The position numbers were made by a program, and so were the translations under genes. The notes below the pieces were generated by a model. It worked only from the letters and a program-made list of their open reading frames with translations, was not told where the DNA came from and searched no databases. Shown piece by piece: positions 7,701 to 13,213 of a stretch of 17,750 bases of DNA (positions within the stretch are counted from its first letter, which is position 1; every line of letters begins with the position of its first letter). Origin of the DNA: an uncultured Collinsella sp. (GTDB taxonomy: Bacteria; Actinomycetota; Coriobacteriia; Coriobacteriales; Coriobacteriaceae); NCBI GenBank assembly GCA_958354105.1, contig CATWVA010000036.1, forward strand, positions 1 to 17,750. The letters are read 5' to 3'.

Positions 7701-8155
7701 AGCTGAACTCCATCGATGCCGGCGCGGCGATCGCTTCCGGCCGTGACGCGAACGCGGATGACGCCCTCAACGCGCTTTTCGCCGCAGCAGTCGAGGCACG
7801 TGCCAAGGTCGCGCCCGCCAAGGCCATCCTGGACGAGAAGCAGACCGCGGTGGACGAGCTCCAGCCCGGCTATGATGCGGCACTCGCCGCCTACGAGTTG
7901 GCGAAGTCCGACCGCATCGCAGCGGAGCAGAAGCTTTCCGATGAGATCGCACGACAGGAGGCAGAGGAGGTCGCAAAGCAGCAGGCGGCATACAGCCCGA
8001 AGCACCTCGCCGGCACGGATACCGCCCAGACCGGCAGCCTCGCCCAGACCGGTGACCGCGCGGGACTCATCGGCGAGACGTTCGTCATCGGCGGTACCGT
8101 CCTCGTGGCGACCGGCGTCTTCCTCGACCGGAAGAAGCGCCGCGAGCAGATGTAA
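4799..8155 (+). CDS. Cell-wall-anchored coiled-coil surface protein with central CAP domain
   Basis: This is a large secreted wall-bound protein (1118 aa), probably an adhesin or host-interaction factor. Residues 1-54 look like a long signal peptide: a basic stretch, a hydrophobic core around 31-53, and AFA before QTG. About 85-460 and 675-1065 are Ala/Lys/Asp/Gln-rich heptad repeats (AKADLAAKQQ, AVDAAK types), predicted long coiled coils. Between them, about 494-657, is a CAP/SCP domain with LNAIRWMKSVNDYRK, His541, Glu549 in AENLAWN, and His620 in GHYMNIINPELAVMGMA. The C-terminus has the sortase-type motif LAQTG (1081-1085), a membrane helix and the tail RKKRREQM. DNA repeats encode the coils, for example 30 bases at 6998-7027 equal to 7418-7447, and 23 bases at 6926-6948 equal to 7136-7158. 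ATG 4799 follows AAGGA at a rather long 13-base spacing. The gene lies downstream of a promoter and operator shared with the divergent XRE gene. Confidence 0.88.
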   Translation: MTQGKHFAAGGDHFAALPSKKIHTPKGIARLTVTAATMAAMTGSSLISPFTAFAQTGDGGTQHPAVMSPIAAHAGAASGAGAKSAAQTIADLQKAVDEAKAKEDAAKASYDEVAGPYNEAASARDQAKASYDSAVNAGTAADRAAMDEYARQVAEGKDAADAAGKHLEQAKAGLADAKADASEKDEAYQSAIKAAQNAKDALDKAKADAVSATPEAISAAEQAVRDAQAAVDRAQAELNNANTTLADAQSKLVAAQSAKDAADSVLAAAKQNKDAADAKAAAASAAYEKAKADLAAAEAGASGPEYDAAKQKVADAEAALAAARAAQSQCESELEQAQSAAATAQADLNDAQASLSVKQQAAADAESGVNAAQSALDAANADLDAAKQANVDAISKLDAAKQAVKDAESAKAAADVELANAKAAKDTADAAVTAAQQKVDEARAKLDSADAQLKQGAIGFFRAMGADDAVNIILNAKYAGKTEVGNSKDATSLDNMLNAIRWMKSVNDYRKSVGLSELHVTYKLIAGAIADANYSDTVLDHARQYDFAENLAWNYGIDPSGQWIEQEKGFFDKATEALYGVTGLVGKDAYDFYAKNGVAINHWIADNCRWENGSSGTVGHYMNIINPELAVMGMATCTKGTMSGLQTQCYTAEISGWSGSGWNMNPISVDEYEQKLISYINGLKNAKSALDAAKADLASKQQAAAGAATTVQQKQVAADSAQADVDAAKQDVTDAQRAVDAAKADLAAKQQGVTDARAGLDAAKSSLDAANAAVVTAKSTVQQKQVAFDAANAAVTTAQSKLDSAKADTAAKQQGVDDANADLAKFFQDVADAKKAVDTAKSVHDAAAADQVEKATVLAAAEQKADATARALADAQRAVDAAKTDTGVAADRLTGSQTDLEDAQSNLDILTGLAAKLAEAQQREQDAVRAVNDTKVELDAAKAAAGAAESLVSAAEQAKAQADAKLSKLNSIDAGAAIASGRDANADDALNALFAAAVEARAKVAPAKAILDEKQTAVDELQPGYDAALAAYELAKSDRIAAEQKLSDEIARQEAEEVAKQQAAYSPKHLAGTDTAQTGSLAQTGDRAGLIGETFVIGGTVLVATGVFLDRKKRREQM

Positions 8156-8165
8156 AAGCGAGTCG

Positions 8166-8195
8166 GGCGTTGGATATCGGCTAGTGTCCAACGCC
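8166..8195 (+). terminator. Hairpin between surface-protein and lipoprotein genes
   Basis: GGCGTTGGA (8166-8174) and TCCAACGCC (8187-8195) form a perfect 9-bp stem with a 12-base loop. Only TGGTTT follows, so it is a weak or partial terminator. It would let some transcription continue into the lipoprotein gene. Confidence 0.5.
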
Positions 8196-8220
8196 TGGTT
8201 TCATGGACAGGGAGATCGGT

Positions 8221-8871
8221 GTGAGAACAAAGGCTATTATCGTTGCGCTTCTGGTGTGCCTTTCGGCACCTCAACTTGGATGTGCCAGCGTTGCAAAGCA
8301 AGGAAGCGGCTCTACGGAAAGGGCCGCCACAGCGGTAAAGAATAAAGACAAAAAGAAGCCAAGCGAAGAAAAGGCGGCGCAAACCTCTGGAACCAAGAAC
8401 GAGGAGAAGAAAGAATCCGACGACAAGGACCAGAAGTCCGATGACTCCAAGAAGGAGGATAACAAGTCTTCCGATTCCTCGAAGTCGGACAGCAAGGGCG
8501 ATTCCTCCCAGTCCAAGCAGAATCCCGGCAATTCGCAGAGTTCCGGCAGCAACAATTCCTCTTCCAACGGCGGCAGCCAGAAGAAGTGGGTTGCCGAGCA
8601 GGGCCACTGGGAGACAGATTACAGCCAGGTCTGGGTGCCGAATGTGGTTTATACGCGCCATGAACGTTGGATCTGCAGTGCATGCCACGCAGCATTTGGA
8701 TCTGCAGCCGAAATGGACGCTCACGCTCACGCTACTTTTGGCGATGCGCAGCATCCTAACGGCGGTTCTGCAATCAATGATTCGTATACCACCTCTGAGG
8801 ACCAAGGACATTATGAACAGCAGGCTACGGGACAACATTGGGTTGTCGACGTCGCCGGTCACTGGGAGTAA
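8221..8871 (+). CDS. Secreted lipoprotein-like protein with Cys2-His2 finger-like motif
   Basis: I do not recognise a named family. The 216 aa protein starts at GTG 8221, 6 bases after AGGGAG. A frame from ATG 8203 would add six residues before the signal sequence. A hydrophobic signal (AIIVALLVCLSAPQLGC) ends in LGC; Cys21 could be lipidated, though Gln at -3 makes the lipobox atypical. About residues 30-120 are a low-complexity Lys/Ser/Asp/Gln spacer, likely wall-spanning. The C-terminal part has aromatic GHWE-type repeats (EQGHWETDYSQVWVP, QGHYEQQATGQ, VDVAGHWE). These flank C152-x2-C155-x12-H168-x-H170, resembling a C2H2 zinc finger outside the cell. It follows the surface-protein gene and ends before a strong terminator, so the two may act together at the cell surface. 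Confidence 0.78.
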   Translation: MRTKAIIVALLVCLSAPQLGCASVAKQGSGSTERAATAVKNKDKKKPSEEKAAQTSGTKNEEKKESDDKDQKSDDSKKEDNKSSDSSKSDSKGDSSQSKQNPGNSQSSGSNNSSSNGGSQKKWVAEQGHWETDYSQVWVPNVVYTRHERWICSACHAAFGSAAEMDAHAHATFGDAQHPNGGSAINDSYTTSEDQGHYEQQATGQHWVVDVAGHWE

Positions 8872-8917
8872 TGTACATCGTTCCTCTCCTCTTACATTTG
8901 GTAAATGTTTATTTGCG

Positions 8918-8942
8918 GGCGGCCGGTTCGGCCGCCTTTTTT
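8918..8942 (+). terminator. Strong Rho-independent terminator
   Basis: GGCGGCC (8918-8924), loop GGTTC, GGCCGCC (8930-8936), then six T. It ends the surface-protein/lipoprotein transcription unit. Confidence 0.92.
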
Positions 8943-9494
8943 AGACGCCCAGTCTGGGAGCAAACGATAGGAAAGCAATCAAACGAGAGGCCGTTCCAAA
9001 AGAATTCGGCGGTGCCGGATGCTTCGGGCAAAACCTTCCGCAAATCGGTAAGGTCTTCCATCAACTTGCTCCAGCCCTCGCCCGGAGTCCGCTACAGCGA
9101 ATTTCTAACACTCAGCATCCTTCGCGTTAAAAATTCGCTTCCGCTCACGGTCTCCGCTGACACTACGACACCGCGAAGCCTTTCGCTCGAAACGAGGCCT
9201 CTCATTTCGTGTCTACGCTACGCTTCGCCCAATCGCCGTCCCGGTGATTGCAAGATTGGTGTTGGGCTAGATAAATGGGGCCATACTCGCCCCCTTTATC
9301 TGCCAACACATCTTGTTTAACACCTCACACGGCGATAAAGTTAGAAATGAAGTTCGCCTTCATTTCTCTAAGGGAAGCGACGGCGTCACTTCAAAAATCG
9401 GCGCGACGTCAGTCGCTCCTAAAAAGGAAAGCAATCTCATATCGGTTTTGAATCGGTGGCCTCACCGATTCGCTCTGCTTTCCTGGGGGCATGA
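8943..9494. other. Hairpin-rich non-coding region, probable oriT
   Basis: No credible gene is seen in about 550 bases. Inverted repeats succeed each other: GCGAATTTCTAAC (9097-9109) with 9126-9138, 12 of 13; CAATCGCCG (9230-9238) with 9242-9250; a long one with AGATAAATGGGG (9269-9280) and 9290-9301, extended by GTGTTGG (9259-9265) and CCAACAC (9303-9309); AGAAATGAAG (9343-9352) with 9358-9367; and nested AGGAAAGCA (9425-9433) with 9476-9484, enclosing GAATCGGTG (9450-9458) with 9463-9471. The position directly before MobC and the relaxase suggests the transfer origin. TTGCAA (9248-9253) and GATAAA (9270-9275), spaced 16, may be the mob promoter. The nick site cannot be located by eye. Confidence 0.6.
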
Positions 9495-10082
9495 ATGATG
9501 AGTTGCAAACGTCCGTACACCGTTAAGGCGACACTCACTTCTGAAGAATACGAAACGCTTTCCGCTTTGGCAGAAAAGGCGGGCATGACGAAAGCCGAAT
9601 TCATTCGCTATGCACTGATTCATTGGAATGAATCGTTCGATGATCTAGCCATTTCCAAAAATAAGAACGGTGGCCGTAGCAAAAAGCTGCAAACCGTTTC
9701 AGAGGATTCGAACGAAAAGCGCTCGGCGGTTATTTACGTCAAAGTCACCGATGGCGAGCACGAGGCGATTCGCAAGCAGGCGGATGCGCTCGGCACGACC
9801 GTCAGTGCGTATGCCCGCCGCGTGATGCTGGCCGGGAAAATCGAGATGATCGATTTCGATATGAGCCAGGTCGCAAAAATCTATCACGAGCTGTATCGCG
9901 AGGGGACGAACCTCAACCAGCTGATGTACTTCGTGCACGCGCAAGGTCTTCCGGCCTACAACGAGAAGGCAGTTTTCCGAACGCTTGAAAAGGTTTACCA
10001 GAACGCCCGCAAAGTCACTCTCTTTATCGAAGAACTCGAACAGCGCTATTTCGTCGGCGGTGATCAAAATGACCGTCGTTAA
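9495..10082 (+). CDS. MobC-like relaxosome protein with two RHH segments
   Basis: This probable relaxase accessory protein (195 aa) would bind oriT and help load the relaxase. Two ribbon-helix-helix-like segments can be seen. About residues 8-41 contain YTVKATLTSEEYETLSALAE and KAGMTKAEFIRYAL. About 77-112 contain AVIYVKVTDGEHEAIRKQAD and GTTVSAYARRVML. The following EGTNLNQLMYFVHAQG is the GxNLNQL motif of the MobC family. Possible starts are ATG 9495 and ATG 9498, after the weak site CTGGGGG; 9495 is used here. The gene overlaps the relaxase start by 14 bases, so translation is probably coupled. Confidence 0.82.
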   Translation: MMSCKRPYTVKATLTSEEYETLSALAEKAGMTKAEFIRYALIHWNESFDDLAISKNKNGGRSKKLQTVSEDSNEKRSAVIYVKVTDGEHEAIRKQADALGTTVSAYARRVMLAGKIEMIDFDMSQVAKIYHELYREGTNLNQLMYFVHAQGLPAYNEKAVFRTLEKVYQNARKVTLFIEELEQRYFVGGDQNDRR

Positions 10083-11268
10083 GCAGAAAGGTGTTTCGTC
10101 CGAGCGCTATGCGAAGAACGTGCGCAAGTACATTAACGGAAAGTACGCTTTGGCCCGCGGCGGCTGGAACCTCGCGAACCGAAAGTACTGGTTTTCCGAG
10201 ATGGCTATGACGCGGAAGATGTTTCATCACGACAGGCCTGCGCGTGCCGGCGCGAAGAACATAACGATGCTTCATCAGGTTCTTGCGTTTCTTCCCGAGG
10301 AGTGCAGCTGCAACGGAGGCAAGATGACCCCCGATGCATGTATGGCCTACGCGGAGCAATGGCTTGCGAAACACTACCCGCATCAACAAGTGATTGTCGC
10401 CTTGCATGAGGAAAGCGATAAGGCGGGAAAACGTTACGCGGTCCATATGGCGATTAACCGCACGGATCTTTTGACGGGTAAGCGTTGCGAGACGGGTGGG
10501 CGTCGCGGAAAGTACGAACGCGCTGCGTGGGTTCGTGAAATGGACAAGGCCTGGAATCTCGCTCAGCTCGAAAAGGGAAAGAAGAACTCGAAGATTCGAG
10601 ACCGACAGCCGCGCGACACTGAAAAGAAAATTGTCGATCGGGGAGAGTACAGCTATAAAAACAATTTGCGCGAGTTGATCCATATTGCAATCAACGACTA
10701 TCACCCGAAGACTATGGAGCAGTTCAAAAAGTTACTTGCCTCATGGGGCGTAGAGATTTTCATTAAGAACAACCGAGTCTATGCGACGGATCTCGATATC
10801 AAGGAGGCCGGCAATCCGAAATGCACTTTCAACCTGACCCGTCTTGACGGGCGGTTTGCGATCAAGCAGCTTGAGGCGGCCTTTAAAAATAACGTGCTGG
10901 AAGCCGAGCGAGCCCTTCCTTATGAGAGGCGTTGCGAGATTTACATTCAACGGCTTAAGAAAGCGTATTCGGCGTGGGTCGAGCAGGCAGAGGCGAGCAA
11001 GGGCGTCGCCTACAATCTCTTCCCTAAGTTCATCGCACCGAAGTGCGATGAAGATCTGCTCGAGGATCCGGCGGTTCGTGATGAGCTTCTTGCCCGGCGC
11101 GGTTACGCAAGGGAGATTCGAAACCGTTACGCCGGCGCCGTTCCCGATGCTGGCGATGACCGCGTTCGCGCCGCAGGCCGAGCCCATGGTGGCAACATCG
11201 ACATCTCGCCGCAGGTCGATCGTGCGGTCGACCGAGGCGATTACGCTCGCGGAGACACGCCTCGCTAG
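10069..11268 (+). CDS. Relaxase (MobA/VirD2-like mobilisation nuclease)
   Basis: This DNA strand transferase would nick oriT and pilot the single strand during conjugation. The 399 aa protein starts MTVVKQKGVSSERYAKNVRK. Tyr14 or Tyr21 are candidate nucleophiles, as relaxases use an N-terminal Tyr. A His-bearing core follows: YAEQWLAKHYPHQQVIVALH (His113) and KRYAVHMAINRTDL (His126). It matches the pattern HxE...VHMxxN of the metal-binding motif, but with a shorter His cluster than classic HxDxxHxH. The C-terminal part is charged and lacks an obvious primase or helicase domain. ATG 10069 lies inside the end of the MobC gene; a frame open from 9985 would include MobC antisense-like coding and is rejected. 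Family level is likely; the exact MOB class is not determined. Confidence 0.8.
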   Translation: MTVVKQKGVSSERYAKNVRKYINGKYALARGGWNLANRKYWFSEMAMTRKMFHHDRPARAGAKNITMLHQVLAFLPEECSCNGGKMTPDACMAYAEQWLAKHYPHQQVIVALHEESDKAGKRYAVHMAINRTDLLTGKRCETGGRRGKYERAAWVREMDKAWNLAQLEKGKKNSKIRDRQPRDTEKKIVDRGEYSYKNNLRELIHIAINDYHPKTMEQFKKLLASWGVEIFIKNNRVYATDLDIKEAGNPKCTFNLTRLDGRFAIKQLEAAFKNNVLEAERALPYERRCEIYIQRLKKAYSAWVEQAEASKGVAYNLFPKFIAPKCDEDLLEDPAVRDELLARRGYAREIRNRYAGAVPDAGDDRVRAAGRAHGGNIDISPQVDRAVDRGDYARGDTPR

Positions 11269-11383
11269 TTTTGGAGAGCCTATCGTCGGTGCCCTAGCGT
11301 GCTGCCATCCAGTGCCGATTCTTTCATGCTCGCAATTCGGCGAGGGTGAGGAGTATGAATTGATCGGCGGGAGTCAGCCGCTC

Positions 11384-11392
11384 TGATAGAAT
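11384..11392 (+). promoter_or_regulatory. Extended -10 promoter for the small toxin-like gene
   Basis: TGATAGAAT fits TGn-TAnAAT, an extended -10 that needs little -35 help. A TTGATC at 11360-11365 is 21 bases upstream, too far for a normal -35. The start would be near 11399, a few bases before the first pairing block at 11405. Confidence 0.45.
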
Positions 11393-11404
11393 CGTCCTTG
11401 CTGT

Positions 11405-11642
11405 CGGCAGCCCTCGTGCCGGGCAGAGCCCTCCATTCGATGGGAGGTGATGCCCATGACCGATTTCACCGAGCTCGTGAAGCTCCTGACCGCTACGGTC
11501 TCGCTCCTCACGGCCCTTGTCGGCCTTTCCAAGGCACTCAAGCAGGGCTCGAAGCCCAAAAAGAAAGGCCACCGTCGCTAAGACGATGACCTAACTCTAT
11601 TAAGCAACGGCTCTGCCCAGCTCACTACAACTTGGGCTGCCG
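11405..11642 (+). promoter_or_regulatory. Long-range 5'-3' pairing around the toxin-like gene
   Basis: CGGCAGCCC (11405-11413) is complementary to GGGCTGCCG (11634-11642). GGGCAGAGCC (11421-11430) is complementary to GGCTCTGCCC (11609-11618). The order is antiparallel, so one transcript can fold 5' leader onto 3' tail. Local alternatives exist: CGGCA/TGCCG in the leader (11405-11409 with 11416-11420 region) and GCCCA/TGGGC plus ACGGC/GCCGT in the tail. Such switching is known from type I toxin mRNAs. Confidence 0.6.
11456..11581 (+). CDS. Small cationic membrane peptide, candidate type I toxin
   Basis: This 41-residue ORF starts at ATG 11456, 8 bases after the strong site GGGAGGTGAT (11442-11451). 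MTDFTELVKLLTATVSLLTA begins a single hydrophobic helix (about 5-27). A strongly basic tail GSKPKKKGHRR follows. Size, one membrane helix and a Lys/Arg tail match small membrane toxins of the TxpA/holin-like toxin kind; I cannot confirm the family without a profile search. The transcript has paired 5' and 3' segments, as type I toxin mRNAs do. An antisense RNA would be expected, but none can be proved by eye. It sits between the relaxase and the phosphoesterase operon, a place suited to element maintenance. Confidence 0.6.
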   Translation: MTDFTELVKLLTATVSLLTALVGLSKALKQGSKPKKKGHRR

Positions 11643-11764
11643 TCGGCACCATTCTACCCTTCTGACGAGGAATTCGTCCATATTTCAAAAATCGAATCCT
11701 GTTCGCGCGTGGGCGCGTGGGCGTAAACTTTTAGTTGGGCAAACCCGACAGATTGGAGCTTGAA

Positions 11765-11846
11765 ACATGAGGGATATGCACCTCATGTCGCTCATAAAAC
11801 GTCTCCTGACCTCGAAGGAGAACGTTTTTTAGCGACAGAAGGAGAC
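11765..11846 (+). promoter_or_regulatory. Leader-peptide attenuator of the phosphoesterase operon
   Basis: Hairpin 1 is ACATGAGG (11765-11772) with CCTCATGT (11781-11788) and contains the leader start codon. Hairpin 2 is AAAACGT-CTCCT (11796-11807) with AGGAG-a-ACGTTTT (11816-11828), and its T-run extends to 11830: a terminator. The same GTCTCCT (11801-11807) is also perfectly complementary to AGGAGAC (11840-11846), the ribosome site of the first phosphoesterase. A ribosome held on the leader ORF would cover this strand and release both. A small hairpin GTTGGG/CCCGAC lies upstream (11734-11749). Confidence 0.6.
11767..11832 (+). CDS. 21-residue leader peptide
   Basis: ATG 11767 is 8 bases after GGAG (11755-11758). 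The ORF reads MRDMHLMS, LIKRLLTS and KENVF, and stops at TAG 11830-11832, exactly at the end of the terminator T-run. The coincidence of start codon in hairpin 1, codons 10-14 in the 5' arm of the terminator and stop at its T-run indicates a regulatory peptide, not an independent protein. Which condition stalls the ribosome is unknown. No run of a single amino acid codon is present, so drug- or nascent-peptide-induced stalling is more likely than amino acid sensing. Confidence 0.55.
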   Translation: MRDMHLMSLIKRLLTSKENVF

Positions 11847-11852
11847 ATAAAT

Positions 11853-12491
11853 ATGATCTGGTTTACCAGCGACACCCACTTCGGGCATGAGAACGTGCTG
11901 AAGTTCACCGACCGCCCGTGGGAGACGATTTGGCAGATGAACGACGCCATCGTCGACAGCATCAACGGCAGGGTTGCCGTGGACGACGAGCTCTACATCC
12001 TGGGTGATTTCTCATTCAAGATGACCGCCCAGGACGCCTACGGGCTGCGCAAGCGGATCGCCTGCAGGCGCATCCACCTCGTCCCGGGAAACCACGACAA
12101 GGACTGGACCCAGCCGGCGGTCGCGGGCGCCTTCACCGTGGAGCCGCCGATCTGCGTGCTCAAGATCGACGGGCAGAAGATCGTCCTGAGCCATTACCCC
12201 ATGGCCGACTGGCAGGGCATGAGCCATGGATCGTGGCACCTCCACGGGCACATCCACAGCAGCGGCGGCGCGTACAACGAGTTCAACCGCAAGCAGGGCC
12301 TTCTGCGCTACGACGTCGGTTGCGATGCCAACGGGCACTCCCCGGTGAGCCTCGACGAGCTGAGGGAGTGGTTCGCCGGAGTCGGCGAGCCGTGCGGCCG
12401 GGTGAAATGGCCCTGGTGGGTCAACGAGACCGGCGACAGGCAGGTCGAGCGCGAGCTGGCGGCGTACAAGAGGGAAGAGGTGATTCGATGA
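11853..12491 (+). CDS. Calcineurin-like metallophosphoesterase 1
   Basis: This predicted dinuclear-metal phosphoesterase (212 aa) is cytoplasmic. All family motifs are visible: Asp7-x-His9 in SDTHFGHEN, GD52 in LGDFSF, GNH81D in VPGNHDKDW, His114 in LSHYPM, and GH133-x-H135 in LHGHIHSSG. The substrate is unknown; family members cleave phosphate esters, cyclic nucleotides or dinucleoside polyphosphates. ATG 11853 follows AAGGAG with 8 bases spacing. An open frame reaches back to TTG 11760 through the attenuator, which I take as incidental. It is first of three phosphoesterase genes and its stop overlaps the next start (ATGA). It differs from the other two in sequence and lacks their MTVYVTGD start. 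Confidence 0.9.
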   Translation: MIWFTSDTHFGHENVLKFTDRPWETIWQMNDAIVDSINGRVAVDDELYILGDFSFKMTAQDAYGLRKRIACRRIHLVPGNHDKDWTQPAVAGAFTVEPPICVLKIDGQKIVLSHYPMADWQGMSHGSWHLHGHIHSSGGAYNEFNRKQGLLRYDVGCDANGHSPVSLDELREWFAGVGEPCGRVKWPWWVNETGDRQVERELAAYKREEVIR

Positions 12492-13213
12492 CGGTCTATG
12501 TGACGGGCGACATCCACGGTGGGCTCGACATGCAAAAGCTCCGCGACTGGGAGCTTGGGGATAGCCTTACCGGCGATGACTACCTCATTGTCGCCGGCGA
12601 CTTTGGCTTTCCGTGGGATTTCTCTGCCGAGGAATGCGCCGATATCGCCTGGCTGGAGTCGCGCCCCTACACGGTGCTGTTCGTCGACGGCAACCACGAG
12701 CGCTTCGATCACTGGGCGGAGCGACCCATGGAACTGTGGCACGGTGGGCTGACGCAACGCCTGTCGGATACTTCGTCTATCCGCCGCCTCATGCGCGGGG
12801 AGGTCTTCGAGCTCGACGGCTCGACGGTCTTCACCATGGGCGGTGCCACGAGCGTGGACAGGGAATACCGCGTGCCGTATTCCAGCTGGTGGCCTCAGGA
12901 GCTTCCGGACGAGCGCGAATTCGATGCCGCGCGGGCCAAGCTCGACGAGGTCGGCTGGAAGGTCGACTGCGTCATCACCCATACCTGCGCCACGCGCATG
13001 CTCTCGCCGACGCTCTACCCGGACCCGGGCTGGGAACGCCCTGATGTGGACCGGCTGACCGGATTCCTCGACGAGATCGAGGATCGCCTGGACTATAAGC
13101 ACTGGTATTACGGTCATTTTCACCGAGACGGCAACCCGGACGAACGGCACACGGTGCTGTATGACCGGATCGTGAGGCTCGGGGACAAACTCCTGCCGTG
13201 GGGTGCGTACTGA
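12488..13213 (+). CDS. Calcineurin-like metallophosphoesterase 2
   Basis: This 241 aa member of the same superfamily starts MTVYVTGDIHGG (Asp8, His10). It continues with AGDFGF (Asp38), DGNHE (Asn69, His70), TMGGA, THTCAT (His165) and GHFH (His210, His212), so the metal site seems complete. It is a close paralogue of the next gene: both share the start, the FVDGNHE block, LMRGEVF, the SWWP segment and GWKVD-(C/Y)-V(I/V)TH. ATG 12488 overlaps the stop of gene 1 by four bases and has AGAGGTGA upstream. Longer frames starting at 12233 run inside gene 1 and are rejected. The substrate is not predictable. Confidence 0.9.
   Translation: MTVYVTGDIHGGLDMQKLRDWELGDSLTGDDYLIVAGDFGFPWDFSAEECADIAWLESRPYTVLFVDGNHERFDHWAERPMELWHGGLTQRLSDTSSIRRLMRGEVFELDGSTVFTMGGATSVDREYRVPYSSWWPQELPDEREFDAARAKLDEVGWKVDCVITHTCATRMLSPTLYPDPGWERPDVDRLTGFLDEIEDRLDYKHWYYGHFHRDGNPDERHTVLYDRIVRLGDKLLPWGAY

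Noticed and set aside
4799..8155. Possibility that the surface protein is a phage tail fibre or tape measure
   Set aside because: Signal peptide, CAP domain, sortase motif and basic tail all point to a wall-anchored protein; no phage structural genes are nearby.
4940..8191. 1083-codon open frame on the minus strand
   Set aside because: It is the mirror of the repetitive surface-protein gene; Gly/Leu/Cys/Arg repeats result from reading the Ala-rich coils backwards.
8943..9494. CRISPR array in the repeat-rich non-coding stretch
   Set aside because: The repeats are different inverted repeats, not one direct repeat with regular spacers; no cas genes are present.
9313..9498. 61-codon frame ending in an ATGA overlap with the MobC gene
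   Set aside because: It crosses three hairpins, lacks a ribosome site and has no recognisable features; the overlap is probably chance.
11760..11852. N-terminal extension of phosphoesterase 1 from TTG 11760
   Set aside because: It would translate through the attenuator in place of the leader ORF; ATG 11853 has a strong ribosome site and begins exactly at the catalytic fold.
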